A DNA stretch of 5,578 nucleotides from Alphaproteobacteria bacterium (GCA_021774955.1 JAJFIN010000408.1:1-5578), one strand, 5' to 3'; counted from the first letter of the stretch, positions 1-5,397 are shown. Notes: generated from the letters alone by a model not told the origin. A program made the numbers and translations.

Positions 1-1052
1 GCTTTGAACGCAGTATAGAACGCGTGCCCCTAGGGCTTATCGCCATCGTCGCCCCTTGGAACTATCCCTTCTTAACATCCGTGAACGCCATAATCCCGGC
101 GCTGGCGGCCGGCAATGTGATTGTCCTCAAACATTCCGACCAAACACCGGTGGTCGCGGATCGCTATGCGGCGGCGTTCCAACAAGCCGGATTACCGGAA
201 GGCGTCTTTCGCCATCTGCACATGGACCACGAGCAGATAGCGCGCTTGCTTGCCGACTCGCGTGTCGATCATCTGTGTTTTACCGGCTCTGTGCGCGCCG
301 GACATGCAGTACAATCCGCATTATCTAACCGCTTTGTCGGGACTGGCCTTGAACTGGGTGGCAAAGATCCCGCCTATGTGCGCGCTGATGCTGATCTTGA
401 AGACGCTATTGTTAATCTCGCCGACGGTGCCTTTTTTAATTCCGGTCAATCTTGTTGCGGTATTGAACGCATCTATGTCGATCGGGAAATCTATCAGGAC
501 TTTGTCGATGGCATGACCGCAGAGGCTGAGAAACTCACCCTTGGAAATCCCCTCGAAGAAACAACGACATTAGGCCCAATGGTGCGTGCTCGCGATGCCG
601 ACGCGGTCCGAACGCAAACAGAAAAGGCCATTGTCGCTGGCGCCAAACCGCTCGTTGAACCCAAACGCTTTTCCATGAACGAAGCCGGATCACCCTATCT
701 CGCGCCTCAAGTCCTCGTCGAGGTCGATCATTCCATGGACATCATGACTGAGGAAACCTTCGGGCCTGTTGTTGGCATCATGCCGGTCACTTCAGATGAT
801 GAAGCAGTGAAGCTGATGAATGACAGTCAATATGGGCTCACCGCTTCGATCTGGAGCCGCGACATTGCGCGCGCGCAAGATCTCGGTCGCCAAGTGGAAA
901 CCGGCACACTCTATGTCAATCGTTGTGATTATTTAGATCCGGCGCTGGCCTGGACTGGCATCAAAAATTCCGGCCGTGGCACGACGCTCTCTGTCGTCGG
1001 CTACGAAACCCTCACGCGGCCAAAATCATACCATGCGCGATTGTTGGATTAG
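1..1052 (+). CDS. Aldehyde dehydrogenase family protein, 5'-truncated by the window edge
   Basis: NAD(P)+-dependent oxidation of an aldehyde to a carboxylate, presumably cytosolic; the substrate is not evident. The reading frame is open to the left edge (first full codon at 3). The GTG at 24 is an internal Val in the conserved segment RVPLGLIAIVAPWNYPF, so the true start lies upstream. About 349 residues are visible against 450-500 for the family, so roughly 110 N-terminal residues are missing. Counting from codon 24: PWN with the oxyanion Asn13, cofactor-binding Lys36 in VLKHSD, FTGSV at 86-90, the general base Glu110 in LELGGKDP (codon 351-353), and catalytic Cys144 in NSGQSCCG (codon 453-455). 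The Glu-Cys spacing of 34 is canonical. EETFGPVVG and the C-terminal YLDPALAWTG...SGRG follow. A second Cys (145) directly follows the nucleophile. All catalytic residues are present, so the enzyme is probably active. It converges on the next gene with a 34-base gap and no visible terminator. Confidence 0.95.
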   Translation, partial: FERSIERVPLGLIAIVAPWNYPFLTSVNAIIPALAAGNVIVLKHSDQTPVVADRYAAAFQQAGLPEGVFRHLHMDHEQIARLLADSRVDHLCFTGSVRAGHAVQSALSNRFVGTGLELGGKDPAYVRADADLEDAIVNLADGAFFNSGQSCCGIERIYVDREIYQDFVDGMTAEAEKLTLGNPLEETTTLGPMVRARDADAVRTQTEKAIVAGAKPLVEPKRFSMNEAGSPYLAPQVLVEVDHSMDIMTEETFGPVVGIMPVTSDDEAVKLMNDSQYGLTASIWSRDIARAQDLGRQVETGTLYVNRCDYLDPALAWTGIKNSGRGTTLSVVGYETLTRPKSYHARLLD

Positions 1053-1086
1053 GGAATCCAATCATTGTTCGGTAGAGAAAATATTG

Positions 1087-1422
1087 TTAGCTGATGATAT
1101 CGAGCAGTGAATCCTGCAACTCGTTGGCCGTCTTGATAACTTTGGCCGATGCCGCATAAGCATGTTTGGCCTGGGTCAGATCGACCAGATCGCGTTCTAA
1201 CGATCCGTTAAATGCTAAAGCACTGGGATCCGGATTTGAACCGCCGGGGGGAAGGGGAACCGCCCGCGCTGACACCACCGGTCCAGAGCTTGTTGATATC
1301 TGTACCGGTTCGACCGGCTGATATCCAGGCGTCAGAACATTGGCAATATTCTGACTACGGATCGAAGCTCGTTCGCTGGCTGCCTGAAGACCAGACAGAG
1401 AATATGTTAGTGCACTCGGCAT
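1087..1422 (-). CDS. Small flagellar basal-body rod/hook-type protein (minimal, orphan)
   Basis: A 111-residue protein with the two halves that define axial flagellar proteins (FlgB/FlgC/FlgG/FlgE type). The N-terminal helix at about 3-36 carries ALTYSLSGLQAA...SQNIANVLTPGY, the classic SxNIAN..TPGY signature. The C-terminal helix at about 80-111 carries VDLTQAKHAYAASAKVIKTANELQDSLL. Only a linker of about 45 residues, rich in Pro, Gly and Ser, joins them, so the protein is shorter than FlgC (about 135) and lacks the beta domains of FlgG/FlgE. In the family these helices pack as coiled coils in the rod or hook. The ATG at 1422 is chosen because the conserved motif begins at once after it; the frame also runs open to 1476, with no homologous sequence there. 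No other flagellar gene is adjacent on this strand. It could be a divergent FlgC/FlgG paralogue or a non-structural relative; the exact rod role is inferred. Confidence 0.82.
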   Translation of the reverse strand: MPSALTYSLSGLQAASERASIRSQNIANVLTPGYQPVEPVQISTSSGPVVSARAVPLPPGGSNPDPSALAFNGSLERDLVDLTQAKHAYAASAKVIKTANELQDSLLDIIS

Positions 1423-1428
1423 GGGAAA

Positions 1429-1457
1429 ACCATACCTACCCGAAACAAAAAAGTCAA
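1429..1457 (-). promoter_or_regulatory. Sigma70-like promoter, probably giving a leaderless mRNA
   Basis: On the minus strand TTGACT (1457-1452) is followed by a 17-base spacer and TATGGT (1434-1429). Six bases (TTTCCC) separate the -10 element from the ATG at 1422. The usual 6-8 base distance from -10 to the start point would put +1 on or next to the A of the ATG, so the transcript of the flagellar-type gene would have no 5' leader. Spacing and -35 are near consensus; the -10 matches at four of six positions. There is no room for a Shine-Dalgarno site in such a transcript. Confidence 0.55.
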
Positions 1458-1481
1458 GAAAACATAATAAAATCAAATACT

Positions 1482-1506
1482 TATAAAGTTTGATTCAAAT
1501 TTTATA
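1482..1506. repeat. 25-bp AT-rich near-perfect palindrome (candidate operator)
   Basis: An odd-length inverted repeat is centred on T1494. The core TTTGATTCAAA (1489-1499) is perfect. Arms TATAAA and TTTATA flank it, with one non-matching pair (G1488/T1500), so 11 of 12 pairs match. It sits 24 bases upstream of the -35 of the flagellar-type gene and 69 bases beyond the stop codon of the PQQ-type dehydrogenase gene. It has almost no GC pairs and no good U-tract directly after it, so a protein-binding site is more likely than an intrinsic terminator, though a weak terminator is not excluded. Confidence 0.5.
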
Positions 1507-1575
1507 CGTTCACAAATTATCCCATCTTTTGGCCAGATAGGTTCCTTCATTGTCTATTTTTGAGACAGCGCAAAA

Positions 1576-2832
1576 TTACTTACCAGAATAAGAAATGCGC
1601 CAAATTGTTTTTCCGGTGTCATCGGCGATCAAAAGACTGCCGTCAGCAGCAATCAACAATCCTGCTGGACGCCCCCAAACCTCGGCCACTTTTTCACCAG
1701 CCCGCCAAAACCCCGCGGCAAAATTCTCGTATGTACTGGTGGGGCGACCGTTTTCAAATGGAACACGCACGATCTTATAGCCCGTAGGCTCCGATGAATT
1801 CCACGACCCGTGAAGAGCGACAAAAGCGTCACCGCGATAATCGGCCGGGAACTGATCGCCATCGTAAAAGACCAATCCGACCGGTGCCGAATGGGCTTCA
1901 AAAAGAACGTCTGGTACTTGAGTGGCGGCCACTTTCGCCGGATCCTTTTCACCCCAATCGGGATCAGCATTCGGCCCAAGATAGGCATAAGGCCAACCGA
2001 AAAACGCGCCCTTACTCACGCGGGTTAAATAGTCCGGCACCATATTATTGCCATAGCCGTCGCGCTCATTGACCACCACATAAAGATCATCACGGCCTGG
2101 ATAAAAGCCAATCCCAACCGGATTACGTAGACCGGACGTGTAGGTTGATTGGGTTCTACTGGCAAAGCTGAACTCTTGAACCGTGGCGTGAGGATCAGCC
2201 TCCTCAGCGATATTGTTACGACTGCCCACCGCAACGTAGAGCCGCTCGCCATCTGGCGAAACGGCGAGGTTGCGCGTCCAATGTCCCCCACCTTTACCTA
2301 AAGCGCCAGGCTCTGTGATCGGCTGGCGTTTGCCACGCGCTTCAACATCGCCGTCGCGATAATCGAACTGCCAGACGGCGCTGACATCGGCGATCAAAAT
2401 TTTGTCTTTCCAGAACGCGATACCGTGTGGCCGCTGAAGACCGGAGACATAAGTGAACCGCTCTTCAGCAATGCCGTCCCCGTCACTATCGCGCAAGATT
2501 GTCACTTTGCCCGGCCGCGATTCCGCCAGAAAAACATCGCCATTAGGCGCCAGAGCCATCCACCGTGGGTGTTCCAAATTTTCAGCAAAAACCTGCGCCT
2601 GAAAACCGTCCGGCACGCGCAGGTGATCTTCTGCGTTGCGTTCCACCCGTTGTGGAAATCCGGTGACCCGCCCTGCTTTTTTGATGGCAGGCAGATTTGT
2701 GGGATCATAATAAAATGACTTACCAACAGTTTGCTCGCCCGTGTCATCGGCGGCAATTGCCCTTTGAGGAGGCTGAAACAAACCCGCAATGACAAGAGAA
2801 CAAAACACCCAGCCGACGCTGACGCGTATCAT
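1576..2832 (-). CDS. Exported PQQ-dependent sugar dehydrogenase, L-sorbosone dehydrogenase-like
   Basis: A 418-residue secreted beta-propeller of the soluble glucose/sorbosone dehydrogenase family. Known members oxidise sugars or aldehydes with PQQ in the periplasm; the substrate here is unknown. The signal peptide is residues 1-27 (MIRVS, hydrophobic VGWVFCSLVIAGLF, cleavage near AIA|ADD). Propeller motifs in order: LEHPRWMALAPNGDVFLAES (87-105), GLQRPHGIAF (131-140), GGGHWTRNLAVSPDG (181-195), SGLRNPVGIGF (233-243), HSAPVGLVFY (314-323), ALHGSWN (339-345), and GRPAGLLIAADGSLLIADD (387-405). His184 and Arg236 lie where family members have active-site residues. DSDGDG (115-120) looks like a calcium-binding loop. 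The ATG at 2832 is preferred over the in-frame GTG at 2841 because GGTGGGG lies 8 bases before it. No PQQ biosynthesis gene is in the window. It could also be a non-catalytic or differently specific propeller of the same fold. Confidence 0.88.
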   Translation of the reverse strand: MIRVSVGWVFCSLVIAGLFQPPQRAIAADDTGEQTVGKSFYYDPTNLPAIKKAGRVTGFPQRVERNAEDHLRVPDGFQAQVFAENLEHPRWMALAPNGDVFLAESRPGKVTILRDSDGDGIAEERFTYVSGLQRPHGIAFWKDKILIADVSAVWQFDYRDGDVEARGKRQPITEPGALGKGGGHWTRNLAVSPDGERLYVAVGSRNNIAEEADPHATVQEFSFASRTQSTYTSGLRNPVGIGFYPGRDDLYVVVNERDGYGNNMVPDYLTRVSKGAFFGWPYAYLGPNADPDWGEKDPAKVAATQVPDVLFEAHSAPVGLVFYDGDQFPADYRGDAFVALHGSWNSSEPTGYKIVRVPFENGRPTSTYENFAAGFWRAGEKVAEVWGRPAGLLIAADGSLLIADDTGKTIWRISYSGK

Positions 2833-2875
2833 AGACCCCACCCCACCAAATCAATTGGCTCATGCAACAGCGGTT

Positions 2876-2904
2876 AATTTGTGGCAGGGTTGGGTGAATG
2901 TCAA
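2876..2904 (-). promoter_or_regulatory. Candidate promoter of the PQQ-type dehydrogenase gene
   Basis: A perfect -35 hexamer TTGACA (2904-2899) is followed after 17 bases by CAAATT (2881-2876), which matches the -10 consensus at only three positions. It would start transcription near 2869 and give a leader of about 37 bases before the ATG at 2832. The -35 lies inside the tail of the terminator U-tract upstream, which fits an independent promoter placed directly behind a transcription stop. Confidence 0.4.
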
Positions 2905-2959
2905 AAGACAAAAAAGGGCGGACAAATCCGCTGAAGGGGTCGCGATGGATTTGTCCGCC
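2903..2959 (-). terminator. Strong intrinsic terminator (minus strand), no protein gene feeding it
   Basis: GGCGGACAAATCC (2917-2929) and GGATTTGTCCGCC (2947-2959) form a perfect 13-bp stem with a 17-base loop. Read on the minus strand the hairpin is followed by CTTTTTTGTCTTTT (2916-2903), a classic U-tract. Read on the plus strand no U-tract follows. The nearest upstream minus-strand protein gene is the short-chain dehydrogenase ending at 3701, beyond an opposing gene, so the terminator more plausibly ends a short RNA or a leader of the dehydrogenase gene. Confidence 0.8.
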
Positions 2960-3067
2960 GGATCTCTGATACTGTAAGAGCCAGAGAGTACGCTCATATG
3001 AGCAAGTAGCGTGCCACTAGGCTTCTTTGGATTACTAAATTTTAAAACCGCAGAAAATAGAGACGCT
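2910..3067 (-). ncRNA. Candidate small RNA or attenuated leader
   Basis: This covers most of the 382-base stretch (2833-3214) with no convincing protein gene. On the minus strand it ends in the strong terminator and contains further helices: a perfect 12-bp palindrome GCTCATATGAGC (2992-3003), which competes with the alternative pairing ACGCT (2990-2994)/AGCGT (3008-3012), and TCTCTG/CAGAGA (2963-2968 and 2982-2987, 13-base loop). The 5' end is uncertain: a TATAGG -10 at 3079-3074 would give about 158 bases, whereas TAAAAT at 3044-3039 would give about 120. It matches no RNA family I recognise; I looked for 6S-, tmRNA- and riboswitch-like features without success. A 45-codon frame (2997-2860) runs through it but has no ribosome site. 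Alternatives are an attenuator controlling the dehydrogenase gene, or the 3' end of a long read-through transcript. Confidence 0.4.
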
Positions 3068-3073
3068 TAGATC

Positions 3074-3100
3074 CCTATATATCCAACAGCCAGCTTTCAA
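3074..3100 (-). promoter_or_regulatory. Possible promoter for the candidate small RNA
   Basis: On the minus strand TTGAAA (3100-3095) is followed after 15 bases by TATAGG (3079-3074), within a TATATA run. The spacer is short for a sigma70 promoter and the -10 is imperfect, so this would need help from an activator or may not be a promoter. The -35 is embedded in the first of three repeated TCAATATGC elements (as read on the plus strand). Confidence 0.25.
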
Positions 3101-3136
3101 TATGCAAATCAATATGCATTTTGCAAATCAATATGC
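3097..3136. repeat. Tandem direct repeats, candidate regulator-binding sites
   Basis: The 15-mer TGCAAATCAATATGC occurs twice exactly (3103-3117 and 3122-3136), 19 bases apart start to start, separated by ATTT. Its core TCAATATGC occurs a third time at 3097-3105, overlapping the first copy. Spacing of 12 and 19 bases is not a clean helical phase, but repeated exact copies in an intergenic region between divergent units suggest binding sites of one regulator. They touch the possible small-RNA promoter on one side and lie about 80 bases upstream of the FliL-like gene on the other. Confidence 0.5.
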
Positions 3137-3214
3137 GCAAACCGGCTCACTCAAGCAGGCTCCTGCGGGAGACAGCCCATGATCTGTTAAGCATTCCGAG
3201 CTTAGTATGGCCCG

Positions 3215-3691
3215 ATGAATATAAGCTACGGATCTCAAAAACCGCGCTCCAAAGCCACGCAACGCAAGCGCGTTCGCGCTATTTACATGGCCATATTGGG
3301 TCTTGTCTTGTTTACCAGCACGACTTCTTTGGCCTCAAGCGATGGTAAAAATATGAGTGGCGACGGCTTCAGCGACAAAGGCACGCTGGTTGCCATCGAG
3401 CCGGTACAAGTATCGATCATTCAAGATCTGGCCATTCAGGGCATTTTCATCATTGATTTTTATGTCGACGCGCCGGAATCGCGCGCGGCCCGTAAGCTCG
3501 AATTTCTCATGCCGCGCCTGCGCGACGCCTATCTTCGAGGTATCAATGAATTCGCCAATCATGAGATTCGCATAGAACGTCCGGTTAATCTCGATCGGCT
3601 CGATCTCTATCTCATACGCGAAACGGAAGCCATCATGAACGAGACCGGTTTCCGCATCCTGTTTAAGCAAGTCATGGTTCAAAAGCGATAG
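3215..3691 (+). CDS. FliL-like flagellum-associated exported protein (orphan)
   Basis: A 158-residue protein. The N-terminus is basic (KPRSKATQRKRVR, 9-21), then a hydrophobic stretch (22-40) ending in SLA|SS, so it is either a cleaved signal peptide or an N-terminal membrane anchor as in FliL. The rest (about 58-158) has the FliL pattern: a strand with VAIEPVQVSIIQ, a second strand IQGIFIIDFYVDA, the helix LEFLMPRLRDAYLRGINEF, a helix of about 127-143, and the final strand GFRILFKQVMVQ. FliL family members sit in the periplasm at the flagellar basal body and support stator function; that role is inferred here. The start is uncertain: the ATG at 3215 gives the basic n-region but has no ribosome site, and the next ATG at 3287 would remove the basic residues. 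It converges with the short-chain dehydrogenase gene, 9 bases apart, with no terminator seen. Confidence 0.7.
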   Translation: MNISYGSQKPRSKATQRKRVRAIYMAILGLVLFTSTTSLASSDGKNMSGDGFSDKGTLVAIEPVQVSIIQDLAIQGIFIIDFYVDAPESRAARKLEFLMPRLRDAYLRGINEFANHEIRIERPVNLDRLDLYLIRETEAIMNETGFRILFKQVMVQKR

Positions 3692-3700
3692 TCACTGAAC

Positions 3701-4465
3701 TCACATCGCGCTGATGCCGCCATCCACCTTAATCTCAGCGCCGGTAATAAATTTCGATTCATCACAAGCAAGAAACAAGATCGTGTAAGCGATGTCTTCC
3801 GGTTCCCCCAAATGACCTAAGGGAACTTGTCGAGCCAGCTTTTCCTCAACACCTGCATTGTCGGTAAAAGCTGATGTTAACATTGGTGTACGGATGAACG
3901 TTGGATGAACAGAATTACAACGAATTCCGTAACGCCGTTTCGCACAATGAAGTGCCACCGATTTTGACAGCATCCACACACCGGCCTTGGCAGAATTATA
4001 AGCCGCCATATTGTGACCAGCGATTAAGCCGGCAATCGATGAGATATTAACAATTGACCCAGGCGCATGAGCGCGCATCAAAGGCAAGGCGTATTTGCAA
4101 CCCAAAAAAATGCTGTCGAGATCAACCGCGTGAACACGCTTCCAGTTCTCAAAATCCTCATCCTCGACTGTCTTGCTTGACACAATACCGGCACTGTTGA
4201 CCAGCACATTCAATCCACCCATCGCCTCATGGGCTTGCTCAAGCACCGATTGCCAAGCCTGTTCCTGGGTTACATCGTGGCCAAAAGCAAAAGCCTGATC
4301 TGGGTATTTCTCGTTCACCGCCGCCGCAACCTGCGCAACTTTAGCCTCATTGATATCGGTGAGTGCTACTTTGGCCCCTTCGCTTGCCATCATATGCGCC
4401 GTCGCTTCACCAAGACCCGAAGCCGCGCCGGTGATCAGCGCCATTTTACCGTCAACCCGTCCCAT
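3701..4465 (-). CDS. Short-chain dehydrogenase/reductase (SDR), classical type
   Basis: A 254-residue classical SDR that interconverts an alcohol and a ketone with a nicotinamide cofactor in the cytosol. Rossmann motif TGAASGLG is at 12-19. Asp37 at the end of the second strand favours NAD(H). HDV is at 63-65 and NSAG at 90-93 (usually NNAG). Catalytic Ser143 in NISSIAG, Tyr156 and Lys160 in YNSAK have the usual spacing. The position that normally holds the fourth catalytic residue (Asn in the vNL motif) is Asp115 in VDLDSIF. The segment ALHCAKRRYGIRCNSVHPT and the C-terminal FITGAEIKVDGG are typical of hydroxysteroid or cyclic-alcohol dehydrogenase-like SDRs, but the substrate cannot be assigned. 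The ATG at 4465 is chosen over the upstream TTG at 4480 because GGGAGG lies 7 bases before it. It follows the crotonase gene by 28 bases and is probably co-transcribed with it. Confidence 0.92.
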   Translation of the reverse strand: MGRVDGKMALITGAASGLGEATAHMMASEGAKVALTDINEAKVAQVAAAVNEKYPDQAFAFGHDVTQEQAWQSVLEQAHEAMGGLNVLVNSAGIVSSKTVEDEDFENWKRVHAVDLDSIFLGCKYALPLMRAHAPGSIVNISSIAGLIAGHNMAAYNSAKAGVWMLSKSVALHCAKRRYGIRCNSVHPTFIRTPMLTSAFTDNAGVEEKLARQVPLGHLGEPEDIAYTILFLACDESKFITGAEIKVDGGISAM

Positions 4466-4472
4466 TCCATTA

Positions 4473-4478
4473 CCTCCC
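4473..4478 (-). promoter_or_regulatory. Ribosome binding site that fixes the SDR start
   Basis: GGGAGG on the minus strand lies 7 bases before the ATG at 4465. Another ATG at 4470 sits between them but is out of frame with the SDR, and the in-frame TTG at 4480 lies upstream of the site. The site therefore supports 4465. Confidence 0.75.
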
Positions 4479-4493
4479 AATAATTTTTATCTG

Positions 4494-5294
4494 TTAAGAC
4501 CCTTTGAAGTCTGGCGGCCGTTTTTCGAGAAAAGCCCGCACCCCTTCTTTAAAATCATCCGAGGACGTCGCAACGATATATTGGTCACGGTCCATGAACG
4601 TTGTCGCGTGATGGAGCGCGTTGGCAGCAGCGTTGATGGCCTCTTTCGACATACGCACAGTCACCGGCGGCAGTGCTTTTACTTTGGCAGCCCACATCTT
4701 CGAGGTTTCAAACGCCGCACCATCATCGGTGAGTTCTTCAACCATACCCCAGTTCTGAGCGGTCTCTCCATCGAGAGCCTCGCCAAAAATGGTAAACTGT
4801 TTCGCCCGCGCCGGTCCTACTAGAGAGACCAAACGCGGCAAAGAGTGCCAACTCATATTCATGCCGAGCGGCACCTCCGGCAGGCGCAATGATGCAGAAC
4901 GACCGACGATGCGCAGATCACATGCCAGCGCCAAGGCCACCCCACCGCCAATGCAAAATCCTTCAATGGCAGCAATGGTATAGGCTTCGAGACGCTCCCA
5001 GGCCGCGCACATATCAGGCCCGATACGCAAGGCCTGTCGCCGCTCGATCAGCGGCATCCGCGCAGTTTCATTCAGCCGTTTGTCGCTCAAGTCAGCCCCA
5101 GCGGTAAAAAAAGTATCCGCGCCGGTCAAAATCACCGCGTAGATGCGCGGGTCCTTATCGATCTCGCGCGCGACGCTCGTCAACTCCTCCATAAGGGTGG
5201 CTGACAAGGCATTGCGCTTTTCTTCTCGAGTGATTTTGACCACCACCAGGCCATTATCGTTTTCAACAGAAAGATGCTGATAGGGTTGAGCCAT
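4494..5294 (-). CDS. Crotonase-fold enoyl-CoA hydratase/isomerase family protein
   Basis: A 266-residue CoA-thioester enzyme of the crotonase superfamily, acting in the cytosol. The first oxyanion-hole segment is FFTAGADLSD (62-71) and the second is EGFCIGGGVALALACDLRI (111-129). LPEVPLG (138-144) supplies Glu140, equivalent to Glu164 of rat mitochondrial enoyl-CoA hydratase. The position equivalent to Glu144 (after GGGV) is Ala120, so one of the two hydratase glutamates is missing. The C-terminal FLEKRPPDFKG (255-265) is typical. The reaction may therefore be isomerisation, hydrolysis or one-glutamate hydration. The ATG at 5294 is preferred over 5306 because GAGAAG precedes it and the usual N-terminus begins there. 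It lies 28 bases upstream of the SDR gene, which suggests consecutive steps in acyl-CoA or ring degradation. A TTGACC -35-like element at 5355-5350 lies upstream, without a convincing -10. Confidence 0.92.
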   Translation of the reverse strand: MAQPYQHLSVENDNGLVVVKITREEKRNALSATLMEELTSVAREIDKDPRIYAVILTGADTFFTAGADLSDKRLNETARMPLIERRQALRIGPDMCAAWERLEAYTIAAIEGFCIGGGVALALACDLRIVGRSASLRLPEVPLGMNMSWHSLPRLVSLVGPARAKQFTIFGEALDGETAQNWGMVEELTDDGAAFETSKMWAAKVKALPPVTVRMSKEAINAAANALHHATTFMDRDQYIVATSSDDFKEGVRAFLEKRPPDFKGS

Positions 5295-5360
5295 AAAACT
5301 TCTCATCGGAAATTAGTAAGAGCCACAGAGTGAGTGATCGAAGCTGCGAGGTCAAACGAG

Positions 5361-5397
5361 AAACAAAAAGAGCGCCAGCAGTTTCCCACCAGCGCTC
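5361..5397 (-). terminator. Intrinsic terminator of the last (partial) gene
   Basis: On the minus strand GAGCGCTGG pairs with CTGGCGCTC (5397-5370, nine pairs including two G-U, 10-base loop), followed by TTTTTGTTT (5369-5361). It begins 20 bases after the stop codon at 5417. It separates the partial gene from the crotonase-SDR pair, which therefore needs its own promoter. Confidence 0.82.

Noticed and set aside
24..26. GTG as the start of the aldehyde dehydrogenase
   Set aside because: The frame is open to the left edge and upstream codons (FERSIER) continue the family pattern, so this is an internal Val of a truncated gene.
1551..1567. TGTCT/AGACA inverted repeat as a terminator of the PQQ-type dehydrogenase gene
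   Set aside because: The stem has only five pairs with a seven-base loop, and no U-tract follows on the minus strand.
2860..2997. A 45-codon minus-strand reading frame (MSVLSGSYS...) through the candidate small RNA
   Set aside because: It has no ribosome site, runs through a strong terminator hairpin and resembles no known protein; it is better explained by chance.
2910..3067. 6S RNA, tmRNA or a known riboswitch in the minus-strand RNA candidate
   Set aside because: I found no long closing stem with a central bubble, no tRNA-like end, and no riboswitch core I recognise.
3097..3136. The direct repeats as a CRISPR array or replication iterons
   Set aside because: The units are only 15 bases with 4-base spacing and two full copies, and no cas or replication gene is nearby.
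3121..3348. A 75-codon plus-strand frame overlapping the FliL-like gene start
   Set aside because: It overlaps the exported FliL-like protein in another frame, begins inside the direct repeats, and its sequence shows no family features.
3335..3682. A 115-codon minus-strand frame opposite the FliL-like gene
   Set aside because: It is antisense to a protein with a signal peptide and FliL-type strands and helices; it has no recognisable domain.
3685..3709. GCGAT/ATCGC inverted repeat as a bidirectional terminator between the FliL-like and SDR genes
   Set aside because: Five pairs with a 15-base loop and no U-tract on either strand; too weak to call.
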